Below, piece by piece: positions 11,171-22,674 of a stretch of 64,000 nucleotides of DNA. A program made the translations under genes and the position numbers. The stretch is from contig CM069873.1 in the NCBI GenBank assembly GCA_036172665.1, positions 40,270,001 to 40,334,000 on the forward strand, in the 5' to 3' direction. The notes below the pieces were generated by a model. It made no database searches, was not told the origin of the DNA, and was given only the letters and a program-made list of their open reading frames with translations. Each line of letters starts with the position of its first letter. Position 1 is the stretch's first letter. Source of the DNA: Prosopocoilus inquinatus. Lineage: Eukaryota > Arthropoda > Insecta > Coleoptera > Lucanidae.

Positions 11171-13808
11171 TAAATAATAATAATAATAATAATCAGTTTA
11201 TTAGGCACAAAGATAAATACAATTATTGCAATATAAAAAAAAAACTCTAAACAAAATTTTTGTGCTTAAAGTGTGTGAGGTCAGATGAACTAGTAATAAC
11301 TGTTCCCTGGTCTACCCCTCACACACACTTTACTATAAATAATTGGTACCAAACGTATTGAAAATGATTACTACACAGATATATCAACGTAAATCAGTAC
11401 ATGATAAGGAGTATATATTGGTAGTAAGGACATCGATGAGAGATTCACAATCGAAAATCGGTAATGATTGATAAATAATTTATACAGAAAAAAGAAATAT
11501 ATGAAACTCCACTCAACGCGGATCACTAAAAAGTAGGCTCTTTAGTTTTGCCTTGAACTGGGACGGTGACAATTTTAAGAAAGCTTCAGGAAACGTATTC
11601 AAAATGTTGGCAATTTGATAGCTGTAACATCGTTTAAAAAGTTCCGAGTGATGGCGAGGAATTGTCAATAGGTCCTTACGTCTCACGTTAACATTATGAA
11701 CGTCTGTTCGAAGCCGAATTTTTTTGTACAAATATAGAGGACATTTGTATAATAAGACTTTATGAAAAAATTGTGCGCTGTGCAGAAAACGTCTGTTATG
11801 CATATTAAGCCAATGTAATTCTTTCAACTTATGAGAGATGTGACATCATTTTGTACCCGTTGAATTCTCGCGATGTCGGAGACATTCAAACATGGACCAT
11901 ATATACTATCGCAAAAATTGAAATGCGACAAAACCATTGACTCGCACAGTAAACGTTTAATAGACTAAGAAAAATAATGGCGGTTGACGTAAATTACTTT
12001 AAGGTTAGCAAAAGCCCTTTGTATAATTTTAGTAACATGTTGTGTGAATTTAAGATCACAGTCGATGTATAGGCCAAGACTACGACAACAATCAAATAAC
12101 GATAATGTGATGTCACCCATACGTAAGTTAATTTGACTAGAAATTTGCAGGCGAGATTTTTTCTTACCAAACAGCATGATATTTGTTTTGGCGGCATTCA
12201 GACATTTTTACTAGTGTGTTTATATCGTCATTAATTTTAGTGCTGCTACGCCAACATCCTGTAAATTAAATGAATAATATAATTGTGTATCATCGGCGTA
12301 AAGATGATATTTGGAATAATTCATTGATAACAATAATTTAGATGTATAAATTGAGTATAGCAAGGGACCTAAAATTGAACCCTGAGGAACACCACAGGGA
12401 ACATATAAGACGTCAGAAAGTACACCACCACAAAAAACTTTTTGAGTCCTACCAATGAGATAATTATGAAAAAAACTTCAAGCACTTTCACCTAATCCAA
12501 TAGATTTTAAAACAGCAAGTAACACATTGTGATTGATAAGATCGAACGCTTTGGAGTAATCGAGTAAAACTAATAAAACCATTTTATTTTCGTCTACTTC
12601 AGTAATGATATCATCGATTATATTATGTAACGCACTGCAACAGCTGTAGCCTGGACGAAATCCAGATTGCAATTCTGGTAAAATATTATTAGTAGATAAA
12701 AAAATGTCTTAGTTGGTTGTCCAAAATCTTTTCAAGCACTTTGGATAGAACGGGCAAAATGCTTGTAGGACGTAAATTCTTAAATGTTTTGGGATTTCTA
12801 TTTTTGGGTAATGGTAAAATACGTGCCTCTTTCCAAATCTTTGGGAAAACACCATTTTCAATGCAAAAATTTATAATGTGTGTGAAAACAGGTAGTAAAT
12901 AGGGACAACAAAAATATAATAGGTCAATGTTTAAATTATCCATTCCACTCGCTTTCCTAGAAAAGCTCAGTAGTAATTTAGCAAAAACATCCGTCACAGG
13001 AGAGAACTGAAAATTTTCACTATAACTGGAGTTATTGCAGTAGAAGTCCACAGTTTCAGGAAGCTCACAGTCAGAAATATTCAAAGACTCGAGTAAGTAG
13101 TTATTTATTTTATGAGCATCGTTGAGCGTATCAGGAATAGCGCACTGACTGTTGCCACATTAGTTTAGCATTACCATCGGTAATAATACGGTTAAGATAA
13201 GCTTTCTTTTCAGACCTGACTGCCACTGTTACCAAATTCCTTAAGGATTTATAATAAACCCAGTGTTCTTGTAGACCGCTCCGTTTAAAACGAGATAAAG
13301 ATTTGTCTCTAAGAATCATCATGAACCGCACATTGTCAGTCATCCACGGTGACTGCTTGTTGTTGCTTTTAAATATTTTGAAGGCAATATACAAATCAAA
13401 GAGCGCAAGTAAGTCGACATTGAGAAAATCTATTTTACTGTTAATATTATCAAAATTATAAATCTCTTGCCACGGAATAGAAGCCAAATCATTATTAAAA
13501 TCAGTTAGATTGATATTTTTAAAGTCACGATAAAAAAAGGTGATGGGAGTTGTATTTGTAGGTTTAATAAAAGTAGTTGTGCACCAAATCAAGGAGTGGT
13601 CGGAAACTTCATGAACATCAATAATGCCCGAATTATCCACGGCATTATCTTTATTGGTAATAATAAGGTCAATAAGAGAGGCAGAATTTGCTGTGAAACG
13701 AGTTGGTTCACTAATAATTCGCTTTAAATTAAACGACTCTAAAATTTCTGAAAATTGGAGGAAATGACCTTCAAAAGGCGAAAGGAAGTTAATATTGAAG
13801 TCTCCTAG
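11171..13808 (-). pseudogene. Decayed LINE (endonuclease-RT), Jockey/CR1-like
   Basis: Read on the minus strand from the assembly gap: end of an apurinic endonuclease (GDFNINFLSPF near 13790; EVSDHSLIW near 13600), then the RT with RPTSILPVLSKVLEK (near 12750), QSGFRPGYSC...LDYSKAFDLINH (12540-12670) and the catalytic YADD at 12289-12300, then a C-terminal domain to about 11513. Frames change several times (for example between 13131 and 13084, 12689 and 12672, and 12478 and 12177). The 3' end has AATAAA and then a short ATT-type repeat (plus 11172-11192), as in CR1/Jockey-like LINEs. The 5' part is lost in or beyond the gap. Confidence 0.85.
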
Positions 13809-13908
13809 NNNNNNNNNNNNNNNNNNNNNNNNNNNNNNNNNNNNNNNNNNNNNNNNNNNNNNNNNNNNNNNNNNNNNNNNNNNNNNNNNNNNNNNNNNNN
13901 NNNNNNNN
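13809..13908. other. Assembly gap (100 N)
   Basis: Exactly 100 undetermined bases, a usual placeholder for a gap of unknown size. The LINE ORF on its left does not continue recognisably on its right, so missing sequence is likely. Confidence 0.98.
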
Positions 13909-14038
13909 GTTTCTGCTTTTTTTATTTTACCGAAACATTTTCTCGTCTTCTTCTTGATTTTCTGTTCTGCTCGATCGGTCCTTATCTTTTCTCTACTTCG
14001 TTTCCCACGGGTGGCTGGATGGTGTCTACTTATATTTT

Positions 14039-14388
14039 TAGATTTTAGAAAAATTTTTGTGCAAATCGTTTTTGATTGCAGTGAGAACCTCGAGCAGCCT
14101 CTGGACAGCTGTTTCAGCCCTGCTTGGGGCTTCTTCAGCAGAAACGTAGCTCGACATTCCCACTGCAGACCAAAAACGACTTGCCCAATTTATTCGCAAA
14201 TGCGATGTAAGAATGATGAACATATAAAATAGCGACATCTTACTATCGCTTTTTGACCTAACATTGCAGTAGGATAGACAAATTGAAGCGGGATTTGCTC
14301 CTAATGAGTCCCCCATGCAAGGCGGCCATGCTTGCTGTCAAAGCATAATGAAAGATTTTAGAAAAATTTTGTGCAAATCGTTTTTTTT
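14039..14388. repeat. Longest R1 dispersed-repeat copy
   Basis: Bounded on both sides by a near-identical segment of about 30 bp (TTTTAGAAAAATTT then GTGCAAATCG) at about 14039-14072 and 14353-14385. The core includes AGCAGCCTCTGGACAGCTGT and AGCGACATCTTACTATCGC. The second block equals the insert at 7128-7233 and the first equals, inverted, the segment at about 15100-15202 and 16687-16735. No reading frame of note. Class unknown. Confidence 0.6.
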
Positions 14389-15013
14389 TTCTTTTAATGC
14401 CCAAAAACGGGTTTTCATGTCGTTGTGCACCGCCTACTATTTAAAAACAAAACTAGGAAACAGATTAAATAAACATTTTATGAATGGTGGTTTTGATAAA
14501 TTTAGAGTTTATTTAATAATAAAGTTACACTTTGTGAAATAATTTTAATTAATTAATAAGAAGTAGGTGTAAATTAAAGAAGAAATTAAGAAAATTAAAC
14601 TGTTGTAACTTTCTTATTATTGGGTTTTGGTCAAAAGCGAATTAAGAAAACAGCTTTATTTTAATGTCCTACAGTTGTTCCTACGTGTTTCGTTTTGCGT
14701 TTCAGTATTACATCATATTGTGTTCTAATTTCTTATTTAATTTATGTACACTGAAATCAGAATTCTTACAACAGCAAAAGAGCTTTAGCCCCCACTTCTG
14801 TACCTTAGTCTTTGAGAATACAAAATATTAAAGTTCAAATTTATTCTCAAGTATAACAAGTGACACAATGATCAAAACGTACATGAAATTCGTCGAGGTA
14901 AGTACAATGATTAAATCTATGATATGTTATTAAAACAGTAACAAAATCAAACAGGAAATTAACAAAGGTAGTACTAATATTGCGATCGATAAACAACAAT
15001 AATAACAAAGACT
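14389..15013. other. No gene seen
   Basis: AT-rich sequence after the R1 copy. Only short spurious frames; no motif recognised. Confidence 0.5.
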
Positions 15014-15076
15014 AGCTAAAACAGCGACATCCTACGATCGCTTTTGTTTCGATCGTAGGATGTCGCTGTTTTAGCT
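15014..15076. repeat. Perfect 27-bp hairpin in R1
   Basis: Arms 15014-15040 and 15050-15076 are exact reverse complements with a 9-nt loop (CTTTTGTTT). Each arm carries the R1 block ACAGCGACATCCTACGATCG. It looks like a head-to-head fusion of two R1 ends. Confidence 0.9.
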
Positions 15077-16750
15077 TAGCTATTCATTACTATTATATCG
15101 CAATTGCGAATAACCTTGGTCAAGTCGGTTTGGTTTGCAGTAGAACTTTCGAGCTACACTTCTGTCGATGAAGCCCCAAACAGGGCTGAAACAGCTGTAC
15201 AGAGTGGACCATTTCTGATGGTTTTACAGGGTTTCTCAGTTATTTATAGGAATAGAAGAAAATCGTTTTCGCGACTCAACGCTACTTTTTCGAGAAAAAT
15301 ACAGTGGAGAAAACAAAAGTTAGCTATCTCGATTCGTTCGGGAAATATCGGTCGAAAACGAATTTTTCCGAAAAATTATATTTCACAATATCTCAGTTGT
15401 TTGACAAGATATTTTGAAAATACAAAAACTATTTTATTCAGAAATTAATGTAGATTTTGTTGAAACTGCACCAGTTCTGGGAAACAGACTATAATTTTCT
15501 AATTTTAAATGGAAACCGCAGTTAGCTATGACACAAATAAATAGCTTGTTTAATGAGGTTTTCAGAAATATAAAGTTTGATATAATTATTTTTTTAAATA
15601 ACAGAGATGCTGACTTTCATTACTTTGTAGTACCTATCAAGCTATCTATGACACTAGAAACAAAAGAAAATTCAGTTGTTTTCCTCAAAAATCCATTCTT
15701 AGAATAAATAGTACAGGTAATTAAATTAAAAAAAAATAAATAACTGGAAATGCATAATGCTATTACAGAACTCATAAAACCACGAGTAATATAAATATGG
15801 ATTAACTATCAACGCAGTTTTGAAGAATTATGTGTAATTATGCTCCTTTGAAATTATTAAATCTTAAATTTTGAATTACCAAAAATTCCTAGATGTGTTT
15901 ATTTCACTTTTACCAGTGATTAAATTTATTAATACGCAAAAGTTCTTGAAAGCATTTTTAAACTTAAGAAATATCTGACACTTCAATAATTTCTTAAAGA
16001 AACACTAATTAATACAATTTAAAATATATAAAAATCTCTTAGCTGTTCATTTTAATAATTATAGAACTGTTTAAATGGATTTAATTCATTTTTACATACT
16101 TGTGATTTTATGTCAGTGTCTAATAGATACATGAAGCTATTTATTTATTGAATTAAGTTAGCTATTTTACTTAATAATAATTCTGTTTTTGTCGAAAAAA
16201 ACAACAAATTTTTTGTTTTTGTTGCCATGGGTGTTGTTAGCTACCAAGAAATAAAAAAAAATTAGTATCTTTATTATTTGTAAAAATAATTATATCAAAC
16301 TTAATATTTTTGAAAACCTCATTAAACAAGCTATTTATTTGTGTCATACCAACTGCGGTTCCCATTTAAAATTAGAAAGTTATAGTCTGCTTCGCAGAAC
16401 TGATGCAATTTCTACAAAAGGTAATAACACCATTGAAATCTACGTTAATTGCTGAATAAAATAGTTTTTGAATTTTCAAAATATCTTGTCAAACAACAGA
16501 TATTTTGAATAATATTTTTTCGGAAAAATCCGTTTTCGGCCGATATTTCCCGAACAAATCAACATAGCTAACTTTGGTTTTCTCCACTGAGTTTTTCTCG
16601 AAAAAGTAGCAATGGGTCGCGAAAACAGTTTTCTTCTATAACTGAGAAACCCTGTAAAACCATCAAAAATGGACTACACTGTACAGAGGCTGCTCGAGGG
16701 ATTAACTACAATCAAAAACGATTTGCAACAAAACTGTTTAATAATGATAA
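15077..16750. repeat. Inverted R1 copy interrupted by a foldback element
   Basis: 15090-15202 and 16687-16740 together give the reverse complement of the R1 text at 14039-14215 (GAAGCCCC, GCTGAAACAGCTGT, then CAGAGGCTGCTCGAGG and ATCAAAAACGATTTGCA). The 1478-bp foldback at 15203-16680 splits them. Confidence 0.7.
15203..16680. mobile_element. Foldback element 1 (long terminal inverted repeats)
   Basis: It begins AGTGGACCATTTCTGATGG and ends CCATC...GGACTACACT. GTACAG flanks both sides (15197-15202 and 16681-16686). The arms (about 15203-15600 and 16270-16680) are imperfect reverse complements, for example GTTTTACAGGGTTTCTCAG against CTGAGAAACCCTGTAAAAC and TGTTTAATGAGGTTTTC against GAAAACCTCATTAAACA. 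The AT-rich centre has no ORF. It is non-autonomous, and the superfamily is not clear. Target duplication could be 6-8 bp because of ambiguous end bases. Confidence 0.8.
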
Positions 16751-17403
16751 GCGTAATAAAAAGGAATGAAATTGTTGAAAAATCACTGGAAACATTAAAA
16801 GCTATTACATAGTTCGATACTCTCAAAAATATTTTATTACTGGACCAGAAGAGACTTAGACACGAGAAAAAGATATTGAAATATTGCTGATTACTTTGCT
16901 AGTTGTTTAAAGTATTATTTAAAATTGCAAAGGACTAAGATCGCTTTTTCTTTCTAGCCTAAAAAACACATCAAAAATCTCTAATTTCTTTCACATCTCA
17001 AAATAAAAATGTATTTCCGGACACTTTAAAAGAGAATTTAGTTAAAGTTTTAGTGCACAAAGTAGCATTTTTATGTCTGAACCAAAGCAATTGGTTACTC
17101 AAAATCTATAAAGGATGAAACCATGCCAAATTTTCCGTTAAGTGGGTGTAAATCTGAGTATCAGAGAATTAGCACCAAAAGTAGTAAAAGTAGTTTCAAA
17201 TTTTATTTAAAAAAATGATCAAAAAATTAATCTCCATAAAAAATTATATAAATATTTGCAAAAATATTTTAAGTAATATAGTGTTATTTAACAAGAAAAT
17301 AATTTAACTTAAAAAAATTGACAATTGTTAATTAAAAAATAATAATTATTGGTTAATTTAAAAAATTAACAATTGTTAATTAAAAGAAATGATAGGCCAA
17401 TAG
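16751..17403. other. No gene seen
   Basis: AT-rich sequence. Around 17300-17390 a cluster of TTAATTAAAAAAT and AACAATTGTTAATT forms small direct and inverted repeats. No coding signal. Confidence 0.5.
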
Positions 17404-17411
17404 ATATGTTG

Positions 17412-19233
17412 CAGTGGTGTAGCAATAGGAGTTACAGGAGTTGCAAGGCAACTCGGCGCCAACACGTCCTGGGCGCTAGCACTTTGGAATCAATAAATTT
17501 AAATTATTGTTGAAAACAAAAACACTTTTCCCAAAACTGATTTTTCTTGTTCAACTTATATCTATGTCATTTAATTCTCACTTTAATTCTCACCATCATG
17601 ATCTGCTGCTGATTACAACTTCTAACCAAATGTTCTATGGTTCGAAAATTTCAATTTTTAATTAAATGTAAAAACTGCATCAAAATTTTAATATGCAAAT
17701 GACATTTTGCGAAATTGAAGGGAATGGAGTATTTACAGCTTGACAATGACAGCCGTCATGTGAAAGCGTCATTGACAAGTGTCAATTTATATTTCAAATT
17801 CCAATTAAAGCACCGGATATTTCTAATTAGTTTATCTACAGTCGTTTCTACACGATATTTTAATTGGATTTAGTTTAATCTAATGGACAGTCAAATCCTA
17901 TTCATATAACAACAATATTGTAGTCCTCTAAGTTACGTCAAACATCTGTCAAACATCTGTCAAACACTCAACAAAAAGTCAACAAAACACGTCCGGTTGC
18001 GGTGTTTAAAATATCATCGAATCGTAATTTTACTGAATGCGTCATAGTTGACAACAATTCTTTTAACTGGTTTCGACAAAGCTATAGTGGCGAAAAATAA
18101 AATCCGGCCACGTTTTATCCATAACGTAAACCTTCAGTTTAATCAATTTAATTTTATATTTTTGAAGGTAATTAAGTTTAATATAAATTTTACTGTTCGT
18201 AATTCGTATTTATTTCGTATTTTGAGAAAATGTTTTTTTTTTAAATTCTGCTCAAGAAGTAAGAATAGCCGAAAATCGGTTCGTTTTCTGTTCGCTTGTT
18301 ACTCCTGCAGTTACTTAACCTCCATGCTTTATGCAATTCTAAATAAATAAGAGGTCTACAGATGGTACTTTTAGAAAAGAAAACTGAATGTACCAGAAAT
18401 TGCATTAATTTTAACATTTTGAAAACACACTAAAATGAATAAAATACAAAGTGTTTAAGAATGAGTGCCTGAGTAGGCAACATGGATTTTTATTTTGTCG
18501 ACTTGACACTGGCAGCCGTCATGTAAAAGCGTCATTGAAAAGTGTTATTTCTCATTTGATATTTCAAATAATTAAAATAATATAATTTATTTAAAATGAC
18601 TCTTACGGTACAACACAATATTTCAGTACGTGTCATTAGAACGGCCTACTTTTGAAGCGGAATACAGTTTAATCGGGGCTAATCTGTATAGATACGTTAA
18701 ATTTAACAGACCGTTGCTATGGTAACAACTAATCAAAAAGCTTTATGATTGGTTGTTGCCATAACAACCGACCTTTAAATTTAACGTACTCGATACAGAA
18801 TACCCTCTAATGCACCACTATTGTCAAAATTATTATTTACAAAACCTACTTGTCTTGTTATTGTTGTTCAAGTTGTTGATATTATGTCAAATGTCAGTCA
18901 AGTAAACCAATAAAAAAAAATAAGTTTGTATTGTTGCAAAGTACTCTTAATTGTGTTGCTAACTCAAATGGTCATTCTTGTCATTTGTATAGTATTACTG
19001 TTTGATTGACAATATTGCTTTTAGGTAACCGATTTGGGCAAAGATACAGTACTCCCCCTATAGCTAGTTACGGTTCGCTTTTTCAACTTCAAATTTTAAC
19101 ATTTTTTATTATGTGCATCTCATGTGAATGATGACTTTTTGAGTTTCGTTTTTTGTTTGTGAACTTTTTTTTTATTGATAGGCACCAGAAATAATTTTGC
19201 AACCCGGCTGCTTGACATCTAGTTCCGCCACTG
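17412..19233. mobile_element. Non-autonomous hAT-type element with 8-bp TSD
   Basis: Starts CAGTGGTGTAGCAA and ends CTAGTTCCGCCACTG, so the ends match as CAGTGGYGKARC against CAGTGGCGGAAC. ATATGTTG is repeated at 17404-17411 and 19234-19241. CAGTGG-type ends with 8-bp duplications are typical of hAT. No transposase is present in its 1822 bp. Inside are a duplicated block (GCCGTCATGTGAAAGCGTC at about 17750 and a near copy at about 18513) and a hairpin at 18693-18788. Confidence 0.8.
18693..18788. repeat. Imperfect 48-bp hairpin inside the hAT-type element
   Basis: TACGTTAAATTTAA opens the left arm and TTAAATTTAACGTA closes the right arm. The inner parts GGTAACAACTAATCA and TGATTGGTTGTTGCC also pair. 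It may be a nested MITE; no clear target duplication was found. Confidence 0.65.
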
Positions 19234-19241
19234 ATATGTTG

Positions 19242-21212
19242 AAATTGATTTTTTAAAAAGTGTTTAATCTTGTAAATACAAAGTGATATATGTATAAAAC
19301 AAAAAAAAGTAAATTTTTTTTATTTTAATTTAATTAAGAAAATTTATTCAAAAAAAGAAAGAAGGAAGTCGTGGAGATTTCGTTGTTCTGCAATTAAGTG
19401 AAGTGCCTTACTGATTTGATTTGGGACCGCGTTCACAGAAGTAAGAATCGTGACAACGAGACAGGTCACCGATTCGAATCCTTGCGGAATACCAATAACG
19501 TGGTTAAAAGTTACAGATCGTACCCTAATTAGAACTTAACAAATTACCAACAATTAGAAGTTAGGCGAATGTAACTGCAACAGTTTTATCTCTGCGGTTC
19601 CGCATCACGTTTTAATCTAAACTTGGTGGCAGACGTTCCGAAATAACTTTAAATTACATCGACGGGCAATAAACAATCACAATCTTAACGGGATACACTG
19701 AGAAGATCTTCAAGAACCCACTACGACGATCTGTGCGGGATTTCTTTTAAATTCATTTATGATTCTCCACACGTAATGGCTCAAGCTTTCCTCTGTATGT
19801 ATGTAAACGTAGGCACAGAATGCATTCGGAAATGGAAGAAGTCGCAGCTCGGAACAGATTTAACCACTGAATGGAGAGAAACGCTGGATATTGCAATATG
19901 TACTTCTTCTGACTACCAGATTTAGAATTTAATTACGCTAAGAGCAACGCAGAAGTGGCGTTTCTATTTTATATTAACTGCGCTGCAAGAAACGGCCAGC
20001 ACTTTAATGATGTAATAATACTTAAACTAAATTTCCAATTTGGAGATAAAGTAAGGTAATGGGGCTTTGGGTATTTCAGATAAAAACGTTTTTAAGAAGG
20101 TCCATTACAAATTAAATGCTCGTTTGTTTATTTAAATTATAATTTCAAATTTCCCAATAGTATCCAATAATTATCATTAAGCTAATTTGTGTCAGCAAAA
20201 AGTGCTATAGTAATGCATCCCTATAATTATATATTATGTTTTGTAAAAGCTGCAGGCAGTTAGTGATAGGGGGCGCGCACGTAAAACAAACTGTTGGTAA
20301 AACACAACAGCACTAGAAATTATTTTTCAATATTTTATTAGCACGTTGATTTACCCAACTTTCTCCAAGCTGTGCAGTACAAACACAAACGTAGAGAGAG
20401 CATTACGAATTCTGCCGTCGGCTTTAATAACTAGGCAACTACCTAAACATGTCCCTGAGGGAGAGCTGGAGGGCCCTCGTGTGTAATTGCCGCAATGTAA
20501 TGTTAACATTGCGAGGACAACACTCTGCATTGTAATATACAGTGTGTCAACCGGTACACGAACTAATCCCTGTAGTTTGCTCGTAACTCATTATGTAGTC
20601 ATTGATGTGTTCACGGACCACGTAATCCATTAGCGACATCGGCGAGTTTCAAGGTTCCCACTGACATCTTATTAAGTTATTAACAATTATGCTGCGTTAA
20701 GCGATCTGACCCTTCGTTAATATTCCTGAATGCCAGACAAGAGGATGGACGTGTGCCGAAGAAATCCTCCTCCACCACTGCCGCTCGGGGTTTGTATGCA
20801 GAGTAGATCAATATTGATTGCAAATACTTTATCACCGTCGTCTTAGATTACTCGCTAAGATTTCAGTAAACACTGGGACGATTCTGTCGCTTGATATAAA
20901 TGGAACTTGAGCAAACTGGAACTCACTGCGTAAGTTTTATAACTTTTATAATTTGCTGAGTAAAACTGACTGAAAGTACTATAACTTATTCACTGGAGGA
21001 TAAATTTCTTTTAGGAGTTATTAGGAAAATGGCCAATTAGATTTTTAACCTATTTTTTCTTTTTGACTTTTCTAATTCCATTCGTTATTTATACAAATTT
21101 GTTCAGCATGCTGCTAACTTTAATACTTTTTGATATCTAATAATAGAAGAATAGATGACTTAATAAATTCTAAGCAGACAGCAATATCTGAAATAAAACA
21201 TTGTCAAATACA
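19242..21212. other. No gene seen
   Basis: About 2 kb without a recognisable reading frame or repeat. A lone GATTCGAATCC at about 19472 resembles a tRNA T-arm, but no cloverleaf can be built around it. Confidence 0.5.
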
Positions 21213-21595
21213 TACAGGGTGATTCTTAAATAGACCGTCAAATAATAATCCCTACAAGAATATAAATTACTGATTATGATCAAACTGCTAAAAAATTTTT
21301 GGCTGCTTTAGTTTTAGAAAAATAATTAATCAAAGTTTTAAATTTTTTCAAATTACTTGATCGCATTAGAACTAAAATACATGACTCGTGGCTTTCAAGA
21401 TTGGAAAACAAAAATTCCAAATATGTAAAAATAGTAGGGTAGGGTGTTCCATTTAAAATAACAAAGTTGATATTACGTCCGGCAAAACTGAAAGTCCAGT
21501 AGGTATACATCTGAAAATTACGGAATATATGGCCTTGGGACACACGGTAGAAATTTAATGAAGACAAATGAAACGATAACGTTAGAAATAGTTTA

Positions 21596-21662
21596 AACAG
21601 CGACATCCTATGATCGCTTTTTGACCTAACATTGCATTAGGATTGACAAATTGAAGCCAGTG
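21596..21662. repeat. R1 fragment
   Basis: Contains AGCGACATCCTATGATCGC, then TTTTTGACCTAACATTGCA and GACAAATTGAAGC, matching the insert at 7128-7233. Confidence 0.8.
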
Positions 21663-22194
21663 TGCTACATAATAACTCATCCCGTAGCCCGTAGTATGAA
21701 CAGGAAAGTGGAGGACCCAGTATGTTTGAAATCTTAATGAAATAATAAATTGTTAAATATTGAAAAGGTATCTTAAAATTTTACAATACAAGTATTATTC
21801 TAGTGATCAGTAATAATGAATGAACTTATTATAATCAATCTAATGCAATTCAAATTTAATTCAAATCACGCATTGTCTACAATTATTAAAACAATTAATA
21901 TGGGAATAAACTAAAGATTAAAGTTAATCTGTGAGTGAAATACCGACCCTAAACATTTTGCTTTGGTTACACAGTATTACATTGCAAAAATAAAACACTT
22001 TTTTCAAAAGTGTTCTTTTTTTTAGCTTAAAACTAAAAAAAAATAATTTAAAACATTAGCAAAAAAAAACATGTTTAAAACATGTCGTTTAAAACAGACG
22101 GTATGTTTTTAATTCGGTATTTTAACCAGTTTGTTTTAAACTTTCCAACACTGTTTCACAGTAAGCCTAATTTTTACTTTAGTTATTGCATATT

Positions 22195-22258
22195 AGAAAT
22201 GCAATGTTAGGTCAAAAAGCGATAGTAAGATGTCGCTATTTTATATGTTCATCATTTT
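22195..22258. repeat. R1 fragment, inverted
   Basis: Reverse complement of the R1 block: TGCAATGTTAGGTCAAAAAG, then CGATAGTAAGATGTCGCT and ATTTTATATGTTCATC. Opposite orientation to the copy at 21596-21662. Confidence 0.8.
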
Positions 22259-22674
22259 TAGTTATTGCGTTATTGAATGCCCTGCAAATCTAGTTTGTAT
22301 TTTATCTGTAGGTACAATTTTAAAATCGACATTTTTTTCGTCCGGTTCTGACTAAAAACGGCGTTCCCTCTATTAAATAAATTTCAGTGTTAGGATTTAT
22401 AGCTTTATTGCTTTAGAAAAAGACAATAAAACGTACGAAGACACGATATCATAAAACTTACGATTGCGAAATCAGGAATTTAGTCTATACACATTGGCGT
22501 AACATGCTTTTTGGGGTCATTTTTAATTAATAATAATTTTTTTGGAAAATTTTTTTTAACATTTTTCTTGTAATCAGTTATTTAAATTCTCTCACAGGTT
22601 TTTTTTTGGCGTTTTTTTTAAGAATCGCCCTGTATAAACAAAATAAGAAATATATAGTTACGTATACCTGCTGT

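Larger units (their letters stand above)
21215..22632. mobile_element. TA-flanked non-autonomous element (Tc1/mariner-like)
   Basis: The left end is CAGGGTGATTCTTAA (21215-21229); the right end read inverted is CAGGGCGATTCTTAA. Weaker similarity extends about 20 bp further in. Both ends are flanked by TA (21213-21214 and 22633-22634), the Tc1/mariner target. No transposase in the 1418 bp. R1 fragments lie near each side in opposite orientation (21596-21662 and 22195-22258). Confidence 0.7.

Noticed and set aside
13795..14232. 145-codon frame spanning the gap
   Set aside because: It runs through 100 undetermined bases and decayed LINE and R1 sequence.
19440..19500. tRNA gene suggested by GATTCGAATCC
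   Set aside because: No A box, acceptor stem or anticodon stem can be placed at proper distances.
21280..21606. 108-codon minus-strand frame
   Set aside because: Lies inside a non-autonomous element, is low in information and has no recognisable domain.
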